From contig CM059972.1 in NCBI GenBank assembly GCA_030490835.1, forward strand, positions 42,635,452-42,699,451: a stretch of 64,000 nt of DNA. The letters run 5' to 3'. The DNA comes from Annona cherimola (lineage: Eukaryota > Streptophyta > Magnoliopsida > Magnoliales > Annonaceae). Under the pieces are notes generated by a model. The model saw only the letters and a list, made by a program, of their open reading frames with translations. It was not told where the DNA came from and searched no databases. Positions 1 through 12,062 of this stretch are shown here, one piece after another. The position numbers and the translations under genes were made by a program. How positions within the stretch are numbered: position 1 is the stretch's first letter; each line of letters starts with the position of its first letter.

Positions 1-419
1 AAGCCATAACCATATGAAATTCATTCATAATTGAATGCTAAACACTTACACTTGTACATACATCATCATATCTTAAAAATTCCAATCATATCATTCGATA
101 CACATAACTAATCATATAACACACCCATGAATACCATTTCATACCTTTCCTTAATTACATCATGCTCTCCACCTCTTAAGCTCCCCTACACCTGTCTGAG
201 GTTTGGAAAAACAAAACGTGAGTGATGAACTCAGTAAGCAAACATTTTGCATTTTCATATAAATGCATTTCTCTCTGTTCGGTAGAAGAATCTTATCAAG
301 AATCAACTATTAACAGGAAGAAACCTTTTATGAAAACCTGTCATAAACTTTGCATTTAAATCCTTCATAAAACCTGTCATTTAAATCATACATGACAACC
401 ATTCATATAAGCCATTTAT

Positions 420-690
420 AAGAGGACAAATATATGTTATAAATTATTTTTCATATAAATATATATTCATGAGGACAATCTTATGTCCTAAATCATTTGC
501 ATATAGGCCATATTATATAAGGACAATTATATGTCCTAAAAAATTTCGTTTAAATCTTTTTCAATACAACGCATGTGCATATGTAAAAAGTGTCCTGAAA
601 TAGATGAGTAAACATTGTTTTCTGTGGACATTGTTATGTCCTGAAATATCATTAAATAAATAATATTTCTTGTGGACACCATCATGTACA
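420..690 (-). repeat. Palindromic GGACA-type repeat units
   Basis: A run of degenerate units contains short inverted arms such as GAGGACAA...TTATGTCC around 420-640. It is a decayed version of the arrays at 30517-32110, 56085-56800 and 61080-61740, at the corresponding place in the long LTR. Arms are imperfect here. Confidence 0.5.
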
Positions 691-2203
691 AAACATATCC
701 TCACGTCCCCATTTTGGGGTTTTTAAAATAAATGATACGCATATACGTTTCTAACCCTCTGTTAGGTGACACTTACCAAGTGATCATCCCTCCATAGGAA
801 AGAAACCCTTCATGTGACTACACCGCTAGCTAGGCGGTTGTCCATGATCCTGCTCCCATTTCAGAGAGGGCACCACCGGCCTCCTGCCTTCCCTTAGCGA
901 CTTGGCAACAGGTAGATGTTAGCCTTGGTATGCAACTGTCTTGGTCTGCAACCGCCTCCACCATGGGCCTAGTATGTGATTCCTGTGCACACTCATTTGT
1001 ATTTGCATCGTTATGCTATCATGATTTCATAAAATCAACACAATCTTAAATCCATGTGATTTTTCCAATAAAAGCTTGAAATCATGATCCATTGCAGTCC
1101 TCAGACTGAGTCCATCTCAAATTGAGAACTGGACATAATTATTTTTCAAAAATAAAACATTTTCATAACCCGTCTTCAAATAATAATGTTAAAATGACCA
1201 CCCTTAAAGAATTTTAAAAACACGTTAATAAATCAATTTTACAAAATATTTATAATTCTTTAGAAAATGTCATTTTCAAGAATATTTCTTGTTTATTGGT
1301 AAACCGCTTTAGAATCATTTTGTAAATATTTTTATTCCCTTTTCTGGGCTTTTTATGAAGAAAGGTAGGCAAACACATATGCTTCTATTTTATTGGCATT
1401 ATACGCCTTGCCCACATATGATTCTTACCACATTGATGTAGAGAGGCGTTTGCACTATCTTTTGAATTTCAAAATAGTCATCAAATCGTTTTGTAACATC
1501 CAGTATTGAGCGGGTCATTCTTAAAACTCTTTCAGAAAGAAACACATGAGTACAAAACATTTATCCAAAGTATTTTAGTCTTCAAAGAGACTGAAAGTAT
1601 TTTGATAATTTATTTCAAAGCATCTATATAAATCATTTTTAAAACATTTATAAGTCATTTCAAATGCCCTATTTATTTACAAATGTCATTATATGAAAAA
1701 TCGTGTAATTTTTCTCAAAACCCTTTAGGAATAGAATTCCCAACGTTTATTTTCAAATATCATTTTGAAAGAGAATTATAAACTCTTTTATCATAAATGC
1801 CTTTGAAATAGCATTTCTAGGAACTGACTTATCCAGAAACCATCTTCAAGCCTATCATTAATACGGAGTAAAATCATACCTTCAAAATTTAAGCATGCTT
1901 AAAACGAAGCAACGCAAAAACTTTTCATTAAAGTCATATTTTCAAGTATTAAATTTACTTGCTCTGCAAGCAAAACTTAAAATCAACAATATATGTACTT
2001 GAAACAAAATCAACATTCATGTAGGTTCACTTACTTACCTTGTAAGCAATCCTGAAACATCTTAATAATACATGTTCAAATCATTTCAACATTTAATAAC
2101 AAAATAGCATTTGAAAATGCTATCTAAAGCATCGTTATAAAGCATTTGTAATCATTTCAACTTCCCAATTGAAATCCATATTTTTAAAAGGTTGCTTGCT
2201 TAC

Positions 2204-2248
2204 CTGAGTTGATCCTTTGTGCTTTCCATCCCTCGCTTTTTCCTTCCC
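2204..2248 (-). other. Splice-like mini-cassette of long LTR (decayed copy)
   Basis: On the minus strand a G/A-rich stretch of about 45 bases is followed by CTCAG|GTAAGCAAGCAA, the donor-like end seen in other copies (9959, 28903, 38506, 60057, 63444). The acceptor-like side reads TATGAAG instead of TGTAG, so it is degraded here. Confidence 0.4.
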
Positions 2249-3399
2249 TTCATATATACGTGTCACATGGGTTTAATCCCATCTGTTCCGTAACCTGTTA
2301 ACTTTAAATCATTCTTTCCTTGACATTAACACTTGTATTTTCCTATAACCACATATCCATACAAATTTAATACATGAGTTGTTTCTTTCCTTCTACACTT
2401 ATGTCTTGTATAGGAATTTCTTGAAATTATTCAAGATATCCTTTCATATCCTATAGCATACAAGTTTTCTATCAAAACTTTATTTGAAATGATTATCCAC
2501 ATTTCTTATTCAACCATACATACCCTTTTTAATAACCATTAATATTCATTTTCCTCAATAGTGACATATTACATACCTATCTTTATAAGCATGGTAATGG
2601 CTCATTTATTTTGTTAAATACCCACGTCTATGGTATTTATTCACTTAAATTTTCAAGGAACTTGCTTATATTCAACTCTTTGAATTTACATTCATCTTTT
2701 TAACAACCACATATGTTTACAGCTTAGTGGTTATTTATTGCTTCATTTAATCTCCATGTTTAGAGTTCTAAACTTATGAAATTATTCGAATAGCTTGTTT
2801 CCAACCTTTAACAAGCCAAATTCACTCTAAATTGTCGAGAGCTAATCCATTTCAATTTATCCACATATACATACATACTAGTCATATATTACTCCTACCC
2901 TTTCATTTCTTTGCATATACATATATAAAAGAATTATCAACCAACAATTCTTATAATCATTTTGAGAGTTTGTATAGGATCTAGAGCAGGCTAAATTACA
3001 CCAAAATTTCTGGAATTTATCCCCTTTTACAAAACAGCCCTATATCATCTCATATTTCTAAATTTCATTTATGAAATTTGTACCTTAACGATACATACCT
3101 AAGGTGCTATCCATCAACCATTCTTATAACCATTTGTAGGGCTTGTTTATGATTAATAACACACTAAATTCATATAAAATTTTTGAACTTTCGTTATGAC
3201 AGAAATTTAAATCTATACATAATTTAGGCATCTACTTGAAGGTATACCCATATATGATATATTTTTAATTCGTTAACCCTTGCAGATAGTAATTTTCATC
3301 ATATAACAATTGTTTAATTATTGAATTAACTCAAAATAAACCGAAATTCCTCGCTTCCATCCAGTTTGCACGTCCCTATTAATTAGCACAATTCATATT

Positions 3400-3840
3400 C
3401 TCCATATGCAGGTTTGGACGTCCCATTTAAATAGCATATTTTTTTCTTCATATAGCTGTTGGACGTTAACTGTGCATGGAATATTATAAAACCTTTGCTT
3501 CAATATGAAATTGGACATCCCATTTAATGGCAGAATTTATTTTCTCTCATATGCAGATTTGGACGTTCCCATTAAAACAGAAATTCACATTTTCTTTTAT
3601 GCAGTTTGGACGTTCCATTAATGGCAGAAATATATATTTTACTTATGCAGGTTGGACGTCCAATTATCATAGAATAAATATATATTTTTTCCTCCATATA
3701 CTGCTGGACGTTAATTGGGGCATGAATTAAATGACATAAAAATTTATTGCAACATGCTGGACGTGAATTTGGGCAGGGAATGAATAAAATAAAAAACTTA
3801 GCAACATACCTGCATTTCTGGACGTCCCTGCTGCCTCCAT
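3400..3840 (-). repeat. GGACGTCC-containing minisatellite in long LTR
   Basis: About nine units of roughly 46-55 bp each carry TTGGACGTYCCATT or a close variant (near 3413, 3468, 3510, 3557, 3606, 3650, 3704, 3758 and 3818), followed by an AT-rich arm ending in CATATGCAG. The core GGACGTCC is itself palindromic. It lies inside the long-LTR copy and is not visible as an array in most other copies. Confidence 0.65.
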
Positions 3841-5047
3841 GCATCTTCCATTTTTTTTCCTTTCTCCCAGCCCGCTAAACCATTTTCTATTGCTGCCCCT
3901 TGTGTATTTATAAGGAGCTAAGCCTGCCCCTTTTTAGCCACCAAATTTTATGCATTTTATCCATTTAATGTGCTTGCATCAATATTGACCTCTTCATTCA
4001 TCAACAAATCTGGACCGTCCATGGCATTGCTTGCTGCCCAAGTTTCCATGCTCCTATGGACTACCTACTGCCCTAAATTTCCACCTTATAGCTGCTGGAA
4101 AATAATTTGATAAATATATAATTGCTGTTGCCAATAGTCGTTCATGCTGTCCATTCTTTTAATGGCTGCTGAAATGAATTGATGCCCATGCTGTCGCCTA
4201 CATAAATCTGTGGTCCCACATTTCCACCATAAAAAATGCCCATTTATTTGCTAACTATGGACATCCTTCAATAGCTGCATTTTCATGTAATTTTTGCATT
4301 TTTTTATTTAATAATAATTGCTCAAAATTTATATACATTGCTGTCCATACTGTGCACGTTAATTTGACTTCATATTATGGCATTTTATGCCATAGAATTT
4401 CATTTTAATTTGTGGCCATTTATTTACCCTAATTACATAGGAAATTTAGATATATATTTATCATTAAAAAAATTAAAATCTAATGCATATCACCATGGGC
4501 GTCCCCACCATGTGCCACATATGCACCTTAGCTTAGTCATATAAAAATCTCATCTAAAAAACATGAATATATACTAAGTTATTAGCAAAATAATTTAATT
4601 CATAAAATATCATATAATCTTAGTCGATTAACCCTTTTCCCTTCAAAATTTTTATGATCCAAACCATCCATAAGATCAAGCTCATAATTATACGCTAGTC
4701 TTTCAAATTTCACCTCCATTCGCCTTATGGCGTTAAGTTATGAATTTTCTAGCATTTTTCAACTTAACTCATTAATTATCATCCTAATTTCCATAAATAA
4801 AATTATGAAAAATTAAAAAGATTATTCATGATATATTTATAGTTTCCAATTCCCATTAAGCCTCTTTAATCCCATTAACCCATATTGGCCTATAACGATT
4901 AATTTAATCATCATTTATAATTATTAGTCCTAATTGCGATAAATAATCAAAATAACAAAATCATTCAAAATCTATTTAAATCTCTCATGAATCATATTTA
5001 TGTGCCTAATAGATACCCATAGACCCTTCATAGATTAAGATATCATA

Positions 5048-5915
5048 TCATCTTAAGCTATCTCTTAAATTTTCAAGTCATTCTATCTTGTAAATCTTAA
5101 GATATAAATATATCAATTTTTAAATCAATAAATAAAATAATAAATAGCATCAATTGCACTTTCCACATAAGCATTTTTTTCATCCTTCAGTGTGCATAAT
5201 TATCATAATAATCTTGAAAATTTAACTTAATCACCTTGTTCGAATTAATTTTTCTAATTCCGTCTTGACACAAGCTTTAAACTACATTTACTAGGTTCTA
5301 AAATAGATGGGGTTTCAAACTTTTCATAGTGTAAGGTTGCTTTTCCTTACACATATAGATTATATTTACATAACCTGTCATTTTATCATAAACATAAACT
5401 CTAAACCAACAATCATTAGAGAATCGGTACCTAGGTGCCGCCCATATGGCTTCATAGCATTGCACCTTAAACATAGGTAAAGTCTAACACAATTTTGTGC
5501 TATATTATGTGAGGTGTGGTAAACCTCCAGTATGAGGGGTATAGATGTAGGGTACAATTATTCGACCCAATATCTATTCATATTCCCTTTTATCCTTTGT
5601 CTCTTCTTAGCTTCCCCTAACCACCTTTTTCATCTTATTTGATACCTTTGTCATTCTTCCTTCATACATCATCTAAATTGTGAAACATAGCAAACCAGCT
5701 ACATTTACTTAAGTAATCATATTATTACATCATAACTAGACACAATAAAAGACAATACACATTGTATATGTCTTATAATTCCAATCTATCTCTTTCATTA
5801 TTTTCCATTCTTTCCTCTACGTCTATCTACCAATCCTTGTTAAGGTATCATTTCTGTGATATCAAGTCTTTTCTTCCCAAGCCTATTTATCAATTCTTGC
5901 TCTGATACAAACTTC
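5048..5915 (-). mobile_element. Short non-coding internal domain between two long LTRs (LARD-like)
   Basis: This 868-bp stretch lies between the 5' terminus of one minus-strand LTR (5047) and the 3' terminus of another (5916). The minus strand starts with a primer-binding-site-like sequence 5 nt after the LTR end, as in a retrotransposon. I see no gag, protease, integrase or reverse-transcriptase motif in any frame, so it would be non-autonomous. A clear polypurine tract next to 5047 is not visible; the minus strand there has only AGAGATAGCTTAAGATGA. It could instead be an internally deleted relic of a coding element. Confidence 0.5.
5899..5910 (-). other. tRNA primer-binding site (decayed)
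   Basis: The minus strand reads TTGTATCAGAGC, one base different from TGGTATCAGAGC, which pairs with the 3' end of plant initiator-Met tRNA. It starts 5 nt inside the LTR terminus at 5916. This supports reading 5916-7128 as a 5' LTR. Confidence 0.6.
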
Positions 5916-7128
5916 TGTGGCACCCCAACCCGAGACGTCACATCCTTACTCCAAGACCTTATCGATTGGTAAATGTGAATCGGGATTGTTGCCCTGATCA
6001 CGCAGCGGGTTCTTAATTGGATCTCGTCCAAATTTTTTTCGTTTCATTTCTTTTATCTATCACCATTCATTTCTTTGCATTCCACACCCTTCATCTTATA
6101 AGCGACGATACACTTGTAATAAATTACATATATCATTCATAACATCTCATCTTGCTCTTCAACAATAAGAGTCTTCTTGACTTAATCATGACATTTTTAT
6201 ACATACATATATACATACATCCAATCATCAGTTCACATAGAACTCAGAACTTTAAATAAATTCATATACATCCGATTAAACATTAAGGCATATCATCTCA
6301 CACATCATGGCTAATCATTTTAACCCACATTTGCATATCATCTCTTACATTTCCTTAGATGCTCAGGTCCACGACCTCTTGAGCTTCCTGATACCTGTCT
6401 AAGGTTTAGGAAAACAAATGTGAGTGGTAACTTAGTAAGCAAGCATTTGGGGGCAAGACTTTCCTTTAAAACATTTCCATAAACATCTTTGACATAAACT
6501 TTCTTCGGCAATGGACATTTATATGTCCTAAAATATTTTTCTTCATAAATCCTTTTGGAAACGGACATTCGTATGTCCTAAAACATTTTTCACATAAGTT
6601 CTTTGGCAATGGAAATTCTCATGTCCAAATACATTTTCCATTTAAGCACTTTGGCAACGGACTTTCTTATGTCTATAAACACTTTTCACATAAATCATTT
6701 CCATAATCCCCGTCTTGGGGCTTGTTTATAACAAACAAGGCATAAAATACATAATCCATTTTCATGAAAGAATTTGCATAGAAAACATTTTCTTTCAACC
6801 TTGTTATTTACATTTTGTGTAAAACACCCTATTTTTTAGGGTAACTTGTTCATAATGGCTCATAAAATCCTATTTAGGATAACTTTTCGTAAAAATGCTT
6901 TTATGTCCCAATCTTTGGGTTTTTCAAAAACAAAACATATGCAAATGCATTTCTTCCCATCCAGTATGACATTTAGCAAGTGATCATTCTACCTTTTGGA
7001 AGAGAATCCATCATTAACAGCACGCTAGCCAGGCAGTTGTTCCTTCATCTTCTCCCATCTCAGGAAGGGCGTCGCTGGCCTCCTGCCATCCCTTAGCGAC
7101 TTGACCATATGTAGAGTGAGCCCTGGTC
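5916..7128 (-). mobile_element. Long-LTR family copy, 3' portion (5' LTR of minus-strand element)
   Basis: The terminus on the plus strand is TGTGGCACCCCAACC, matching the ends at 60399 and (reverse complement) 32705 and 20511. Further in it carries the conserved GATCAGGGCAAC-type segment, the CTCA...GTACC block at 6375-6440, palindromic GGACA units at 6480-6690 and the GC-rich core at 6950-7128. It stops abruptly where an oppositely oriented copy begins at 7129; compared with 61980-62200, the core is cut after GGTC. The remainder of this LTR is not found downstream of that copy. Confidence 0.65.
6480..6690 (-). repeat. Palindromic GGACAT repeat units
   Basis: Four units of about 55 bp, each with GGAC or GGACA arms such as GGACATTTATATGTCC and GGACATTCGTATGTCC, separated by CTTTGGCAA-type spacers. 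Position in the LTR matches the arrays at 30517 and 61080. Confidence 0.65.
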
Positions 7129-7793
7129 CATGATACCCAAACCCAAGTAGGGCTCATGTTCGTGCATTTGGCATGTAAACATGAATTATGTATGATTCAT
7201 GTATGATTTAGATGATTTAATGATATTTCGCAATTAGGGTTATGATTAGAAATGGTGATTAGGATTAATCGCCATAGCCTAATGTGCGTCAATATGACCA
7301 AAGCGGCTTAATGAGGATTAGAAGATGCTAATGTGACATGCATAATTATTTTAATTTTCATGATTTGATTTATGAAAATTATGATAATAATTATGGAATT
7401 ATGTTGGAAAATGTAGAAAATTCATAACTTGACGCCTATAAGGCGGAATGAGATGAAATTTGAAAGGTATGCACATGATTTTGTGCCCAATCTTATGAAT
7501 GGATTGGATTAAGAAAAATATGATGGGATTAAGATGATAATTATTTATTTTCATCTTACACCCAAAGGATAATTTCAAAGGATCATAACTTGATGTATAA
7601 AAGACGTATTGAGACGAAACTTAAAATGGATGAATAAAATTATGAAATTTATATTACAGAAGGATTGGATTAAGTTAATTATCATAAAAAGTTGCTTTCT
7701 TAGGGAGCAAGTAAGAGGTTGCTTGGGAAGTAAGTAAAGTAGGTTGCTTAATGAGTAAGTAATGTAGGAAGCATAATGAGTAAGCAAGCACCC

Positions 7794-7803
7794 TTATAAA
7801 AGG
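7794..7803 (+). promoter_or_regulatory. Putative LTR TATA box
   Basis: TTATAAAAGG is followed about 30 bases later by a GA-rich leader. A comparable box occurs in the copy at 27293 (CTATATAAGC). The position, in the first fifth of the LTR, fits a U3/R boundary, which would leave an unusually long R-U5 region. This is inferred from sequence only. Confidence 0.45.
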
Positions 7804-7844
7804 AGCAAAAGGGGTAGCAAGGGGACGTTCCAGCAGGAGAAAAG

Positions 7845-7876
<32 letters not shown>

Positions 7877-9916
7877 TGAAGGGAGAAATGTCCCAAAAAT
7901 TCAGCAAAATGAAAAAGGGAAAAGGGATAACATGGGGATGGTTCTCCACAGCAAGGTAAGGAAACATGGGACATCCAAACATAGCTGCAACTTGGGGAGG
8001 AAGAGAAGGGATGCCCTAGGCGTTCATGGCTCCATCAAAAGGGAAGAAAATATTCAAACATAATTATGTAATTATCTTTAATGTTTCATGAGTATTGAAA
8101 TCATAAATCTTAGTTTTAAGAGAGGATATATGTTGGGTATAAGAATTAAGAACAAATGATTAAGGATTTTTGCATATCTATTGAAATTAGATGCAAATAT
8201 GGAAGCAAAACCTAGAAGAAATGAGACAGAAATCCAAAATATGAATGAAATAGTAAATGAACGATTTTTAGCATAAAAATTTGTTTAAGAACTCATGATA
8301 TGGTGATTAAATAAATATAAATGTTTTAGCTCAAAAGGGTAAGCATGTTGTAAATTAAAAATCTTAGAAAATCAACTTGAACAGGGTTGAATGGGTGTCA
8401 GGATCAGCTGCACAAAATAATTTTTAATAATTTTTATACAAGGTATTTTAAGCTGAAAATTTTATATGATGTGGAAGACACCATGATTAAAACTAAACCA
8501 AAATAAAAATTAGTTTTTGAATGGTATAAATATACCTAATAATTAACATGATTTGAATCATCTGAAAATTGATGCTGCTATCTAGTAGGATAAAAATACC
8601 AAAATAAATATAAATACTTCATATGTTGTACTGGAAATATTTATTTTGGTTAACTCATGTAGTTATTAAGGTATTATATAAATTTTAGTTTAAATTTCTT
8701 GATTTTATTATGATTCAAAAATTAGAGAGATCAGTGTGTCCGATTTCAGCATTATGGATAGATTGAGGAATAAATCAATGTAAATATTATTTTTGGGATG
8801 AAATTTAACTTATAATGGTATATAAACAAATATCATAAGTGATTATGATAATTTAACCTATTAGAGGTGGGTTTTATAAAGGATGGAACTTAGGGTTACG
8901 TATATGACCCGATTTTCATCTTTTTATGATATGTATGAAACATGAATTATGCTAATGAGTTTATGGATAATATAGAGGGTAAAATACCCTAGGGTTAGGG
9001 TACTTTATACAGCCAAAATATGTAGGGAAGGTATGCCCTAAATCTGATTTTCTAAGGGTATGTAAAGGGATGTCCAAAGAGGGGTGCAAAAGAGTATCCA
9101 AAACATGTGTAGAAGTTGCCGTTTTAGGAAGAAACCAATATATGGATTTTAAACAGATGATATTAACCTAAATTTGGGTTAAGAAAAAAATGATTAATTG
9201 CTGAAATATATGGATTAAAAATCGGTTTTGATTTAAGTATCAAAAGAGACGTTGAAAGTATGTAAAACGAGTCCCAAAGTATTTCTCTTTTGGAACCCTA
9301 TGATAAAAGGAATAAAATTTCAGAAATAAACCATAAATTAAGGGGTTTAATCATGCTAAATTGAGATACAAGTTTCTATTTTGAAAAATTTTAAGAAACA
9401 CATAAGTTATGTGACATAAGATGAGTGTATATACAAGGATATATATGGATAAGTGATAAATGACTTACGTGATTTTTTAAAATAAAAAAATGCATGAAAC
9501 TATGATGAAATGCATGATTATGTTTCTGTTTTGACAATTAAGTATAATCTCAAATTTTGAGATTAATATACGAGGTTTAAGACGTCATATATGTGCCTAA
9601 AGTGAGCACCGACGTATGAAATATGAAAAATATGTGAAAAATGACAAACGGGAGGTAATGAACCTCCATATGATGATTTAATAAAAGATGATGATGTGTA
9701 TAAAATTTTACCTTACATAAGGGTATTAAACATGGAATGAATGGATCATGTGATGGATATATTATGTTGTTATGTATGAACACCAAACTTGAAAGACAAG
9801 TGGGTTAAGCTAGTTCAATGTAAATCTAAATGGATTCATGTAGGTTGAAAAACCTTAAGGAATGCAAGCATTTGAAGTTGATGCATATAAATAAAATGTT
9901 ATCTTCATTTATTTAG

Positions 9917-9958
9917 GCAAAGGCAAGGATGGAAGAAAGGGAATTAAGGCTATCTCAG
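9917..9958 (+). other. Splice-like mini-cassette of long LTR
   Basis: A 42-bp segment is bounded on the left by TTATTTAG and on the right by GTAAGCAAGC. It starts GCAAAGGCAAGG and ends CTCAG. The same boundaries recur in at least five other copies with lengths of 42-47 bp. The varying length and varying interior argue against coding. A spliced leader exon is one reading. Confidence 0.5.
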
Positions 9959-10849
9959 GTAAGCAAGCAAACTTTCTAAAATATTATTTTCTTTCTATGT
10001 GAGCACGAGTTTTGAAAATGTTGGCTTTAATGAAAAGCCACACTTTTTGAAAATGATAGCTTTAATGAAAAGCCACACATTTTGGAAAAAAATGGCTTTA
10101 ACGGAAAGCCTCAAAGTTTGTTTCGTGGGAAGTAAACAACGCTTTTTAAGATAATTATTTTATCACAAGTGTTGCCAAAAATTGCGAATGCTTTATGTTG
10201 ATGGATTTAGGAATTTGCTTACAAGTAGGCAAATTCTTCATTATGCTATTTCTTAAGAATTTTGCGTTTTACGCCAATGAATTTTAAGCAAGAAAGTTCT
10301 TTATGATGTTGATTTCAAAAGGGATTTGATTTCGATGCCTTGTACTTAAACGTAAGCAATGATTTGGACATGGTCCATTGGTTTGAAATAATGTTAGAAA
10401 AGTTTTAATTTCCTTTAGATAAGGAAATATGTTGAAAATGTCTTTAAAAAATATTTATATGGATGTTGATAAAAAGGGGTTTAAGGATAGCCGACCAAAC
10501 AAGTTGATTTCATAAAATGGTTTGATTTCGAGTTGCTAAAATGGTATGCAAAAGGCTATGCAAGCCCCTCTTTATGTAAAAATGACAAATTGGATATGTG
10601 GACAAGGATTTTATATTAGGGTGGTTAAGAAGGGGATAATACAATTGCATGACCTTTGTGAGCAAAAGGCCCCGAAATGGAAACTAAGAAGATGCTAGGA
10701 AAATATGTGGTTTATTGTTTTCTCAAACATTTCAATTGTTTATCAAAATATTTTACTCAAATTTTTCTAAAAGAATTTAAGGAAGGTCATCCTAAAACTA
10801 AATTTCAAATGAAACTTATTTAAAGTGGGTGCGCTCGCTTTACAAATTG

Positions 10850-11036
10850 ACATGGATTGCGGTCTGTGATGTTCTTTTTCAAAATGATTTAAAAAGACAC
10901 AGACCTCGGTCTGTAATGTTTTTCAAGAATGGATGCGGACTGCGGTCTGTGATCCCACTTTTTTTCAACATGGTTTAAAAAGACACGTGTTGTGGTCTGT
11001 GCTACTTTAAACCACACGGACTGCGATCCGTGATGA
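10850..11036 (+). repeat. Palindromic CGGTCTGTG repeat block
   Basis: Five units of roughly 40 bp carry the palindrome type CACAGAC..GGTCTGTG. The best arms are CACGGA/TCCGTG at 11015-11032 and CACAGACC/GGTCTGTA at 10898-10915. The same block is at 29858-30025 (+) and 62200-62385 (-). Copia element 1 inserted 10 bp beyond the last hairpin. Confidence 0.65.
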
Positions 11037-11037
11037 T

Positions 11038-11042
11038 GATGT
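11038..11042. repeat. Target-site duplication, left (GATGT)
   Basis: GATGT immediately precedes the 5' LTR and is repeated at 19598-19602 directly after the 3' LTR. This is the 5-bp duplication expected for Copia integration. Confidence 0.95.
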
Positions 11043-11174
11043 TGTTGGAAATATGTGGAAAATAAGCTAAAACTATATTTTGATGATTAACAAATCAATT
11101 TGAGTAAGTCTTGGCTATTAACACGTTTGTGAAAATGTTTAAGAGATATACATTTGAAGAACATAAAGCATGGA

Positions 11175-11460
11175 AGGCCAAGTCTTTCCCCAAGTCGACT
11201 CCAAGATCGACTTGAAAGTGCCAAAACCGTACAGAGTTGAAATGGGAAGAAGAGCAGGTGAAGTCGCAGGCCAAGTCGACTCCACTCGCGACTTGGGAAG
11301 CCAAGTCGCAAACGAAGTCGACTCCAACATCGACTTCAGATGCCAAAATCTCTCCAGAGTTGAAATTGGGAGAGAAAGATACCGAAGTCGCACCCCAAGT
11401 CGACTCCACGTGCGACTTGAGGTGAAGTCGCAGACGAAGTCGACTCCGACATCGACTTCG
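11175..11460 (+). repeat. GTCGAC/AAGTCG palindromic repeat cluster 1 (5' LTR)
   Basis: Degenerate units have the form AAGTCG(N)..AAGTCGACTCC..CGACTT. The CpG-containing hairpin motif recurs about every 40-60 bp in the U3 region. The equivalent cluster in the 3' LTR is about 18076-18361. Confidence 0.75.
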
Positions 11461-11704
11461 ATCGGGCAGAGGAGATTTTTCAGAAGACAAGCTGGATTAA
11501 ATGATTTCAAGATCAACTTAAGATTCTCAAGTCCAAGGCAAAGCTCCAAGCATATTTTCAAGATATGAATGTTAATGAATCAAAGGAAAAATCGAACAAT
11601 ACAAAATCTCCAAGATTCACAAGGTCTACAAAGAAGAAGAACAATCCAAGTCCAAGCAAGATAGAGGAAGATCAAATGAAGAACAAAGCATATTTTGCAA
11701 AGAC

Positions 11705-11972
11705 CAAGTCAAGTCGCAACCCAAGTCGACTCCATGATCGACTTGAGTTGAAGTCGAAACCCAAAGTCGACTCAATACTCAGACTTGGAAACTGACAAGG
11801 TGAAGTCGCACCCGAAGTCGACTTCACCTACGACTTGGGTCAAGTTGATGCCCTAGTCGACCCTGACTGAAACTTAAAGTTGCGACGGAGAAGCGAAGTC
11901 GCACCCGAAGTCGACTCCATCTGCGACTTGGGCGAAGTCGCATCCGAAGTCGACTCCACATGCGACTTGGGT
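11705..11972 (+). repeat. 39-bp GTCGAC hairpin repeats, cluster 2 (5' LTR)
   Basis: Two adjacent 39-bp units at 11895-11933 and 11934-11972 are the cleanest. Each has arms AAGTCGCA and TGCGACTT around an AAGTCGACTCC core. Looser units lie upstream. The cluster sits just before the TATA box at 12052, where enhancer sequences would be expected. The equivalent in the 3' LTR is 18606-18873. Confidence 0.8.
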
Positions 11973-12051
11973 CGCAACGGTCGGAATTTATTCGAACGTT
12001 GGCGCATTAAATGCGCGCCACCTACCTTCTAACGTTCGGATTCCCTCCAAA

Positions 12052-12062
12052 ATTATAAAAGG
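12052..12062 (+). promoter_or_regulatory. Copia LTR TATA box
   Basis: ATTATAAAAGG lies about 645 bp before the LTR 3' end, downstream of the hairpin clusters. The same sequence occurs at 18953 in the 3' LTR and in reverse in the LTRs of element 2. It is a likely core promoter. Confidence 0.65.

Larger units (their letters stand above)
1..5047 (-). mobile_element. Long-LTR family copy (partial, runs off left edge)
   Basis: This is a non-coding AT-rich LTR read on the minus strand. Its 5' terminus is at about 5047, where the minus strand reads TATGATATCTTAATC. That aligns with TGTGAAACCCTAACC at the start of the copy at 35759, mostly through C-to-T changes. Blocks shared with other copies, from 5' to 3': a gene-free leader motif near 4700-4760, a GGACGT minisatellite at 3400-3840, the splice-like cassette near 2204-2248, a GC-rich core at 765-990, palindromic GGACA units at 420-690, and the block CTCACG...CAGGT at 185-235. 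The 3' end lies outside the window. It is old and decayed. I infer it is the 3' LTR of the element whose internal domain is 5048-5915. Confidence 0.65.
7129..11042 (+). mobile_element. Long-LTR family copy, left part (split by Copia element 1)
   Basis: It starts CATGATACCCAAACCCAAGTAGGG, aligning base for base with the TGTGATACCCGGACCC start at 56996. It contains a TATA-like box (7794), a GA-rich leader (7828-7880), the splice-like cassette (9917-9958) and the CGGTCTGTG hairpin block (10850-11036). The Copia insertion at 11043 interrupts it, and it resumes after 19602 with the expected continuation ATGGTGCACC. No coding frame with recognisable similarity is present. The flanks (TGGTC on the left, GACAG on the right of 20511) do not form a TSD, so it is not a simple solo LTR. 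Confidence 0.65.

Noticed and set aside
5840..6031. 63-codon minus-strand open frame over the LTR end and primer site
   Set aside because: It straddles the LTR terminus and primer-binding site, so it cannot be an ordinary gene, and it is not kept in the equivalent LTR end at 60399-60600.
7828..7880. GA-rich tract as an independent microsatellite locus
   Set aside because: It is part of the LTR leader and recurs at 41546-41570 and 21369-21400 in unrelated LTRs; not worth a separate call.
10122..10700. Searched for host exons in AT-rich stretches without repeats
   Set aside because: No frame with recognisable domains; the same sequence order occurs in other long-LTR copies (29110-29830; reverse at 62400-63250).
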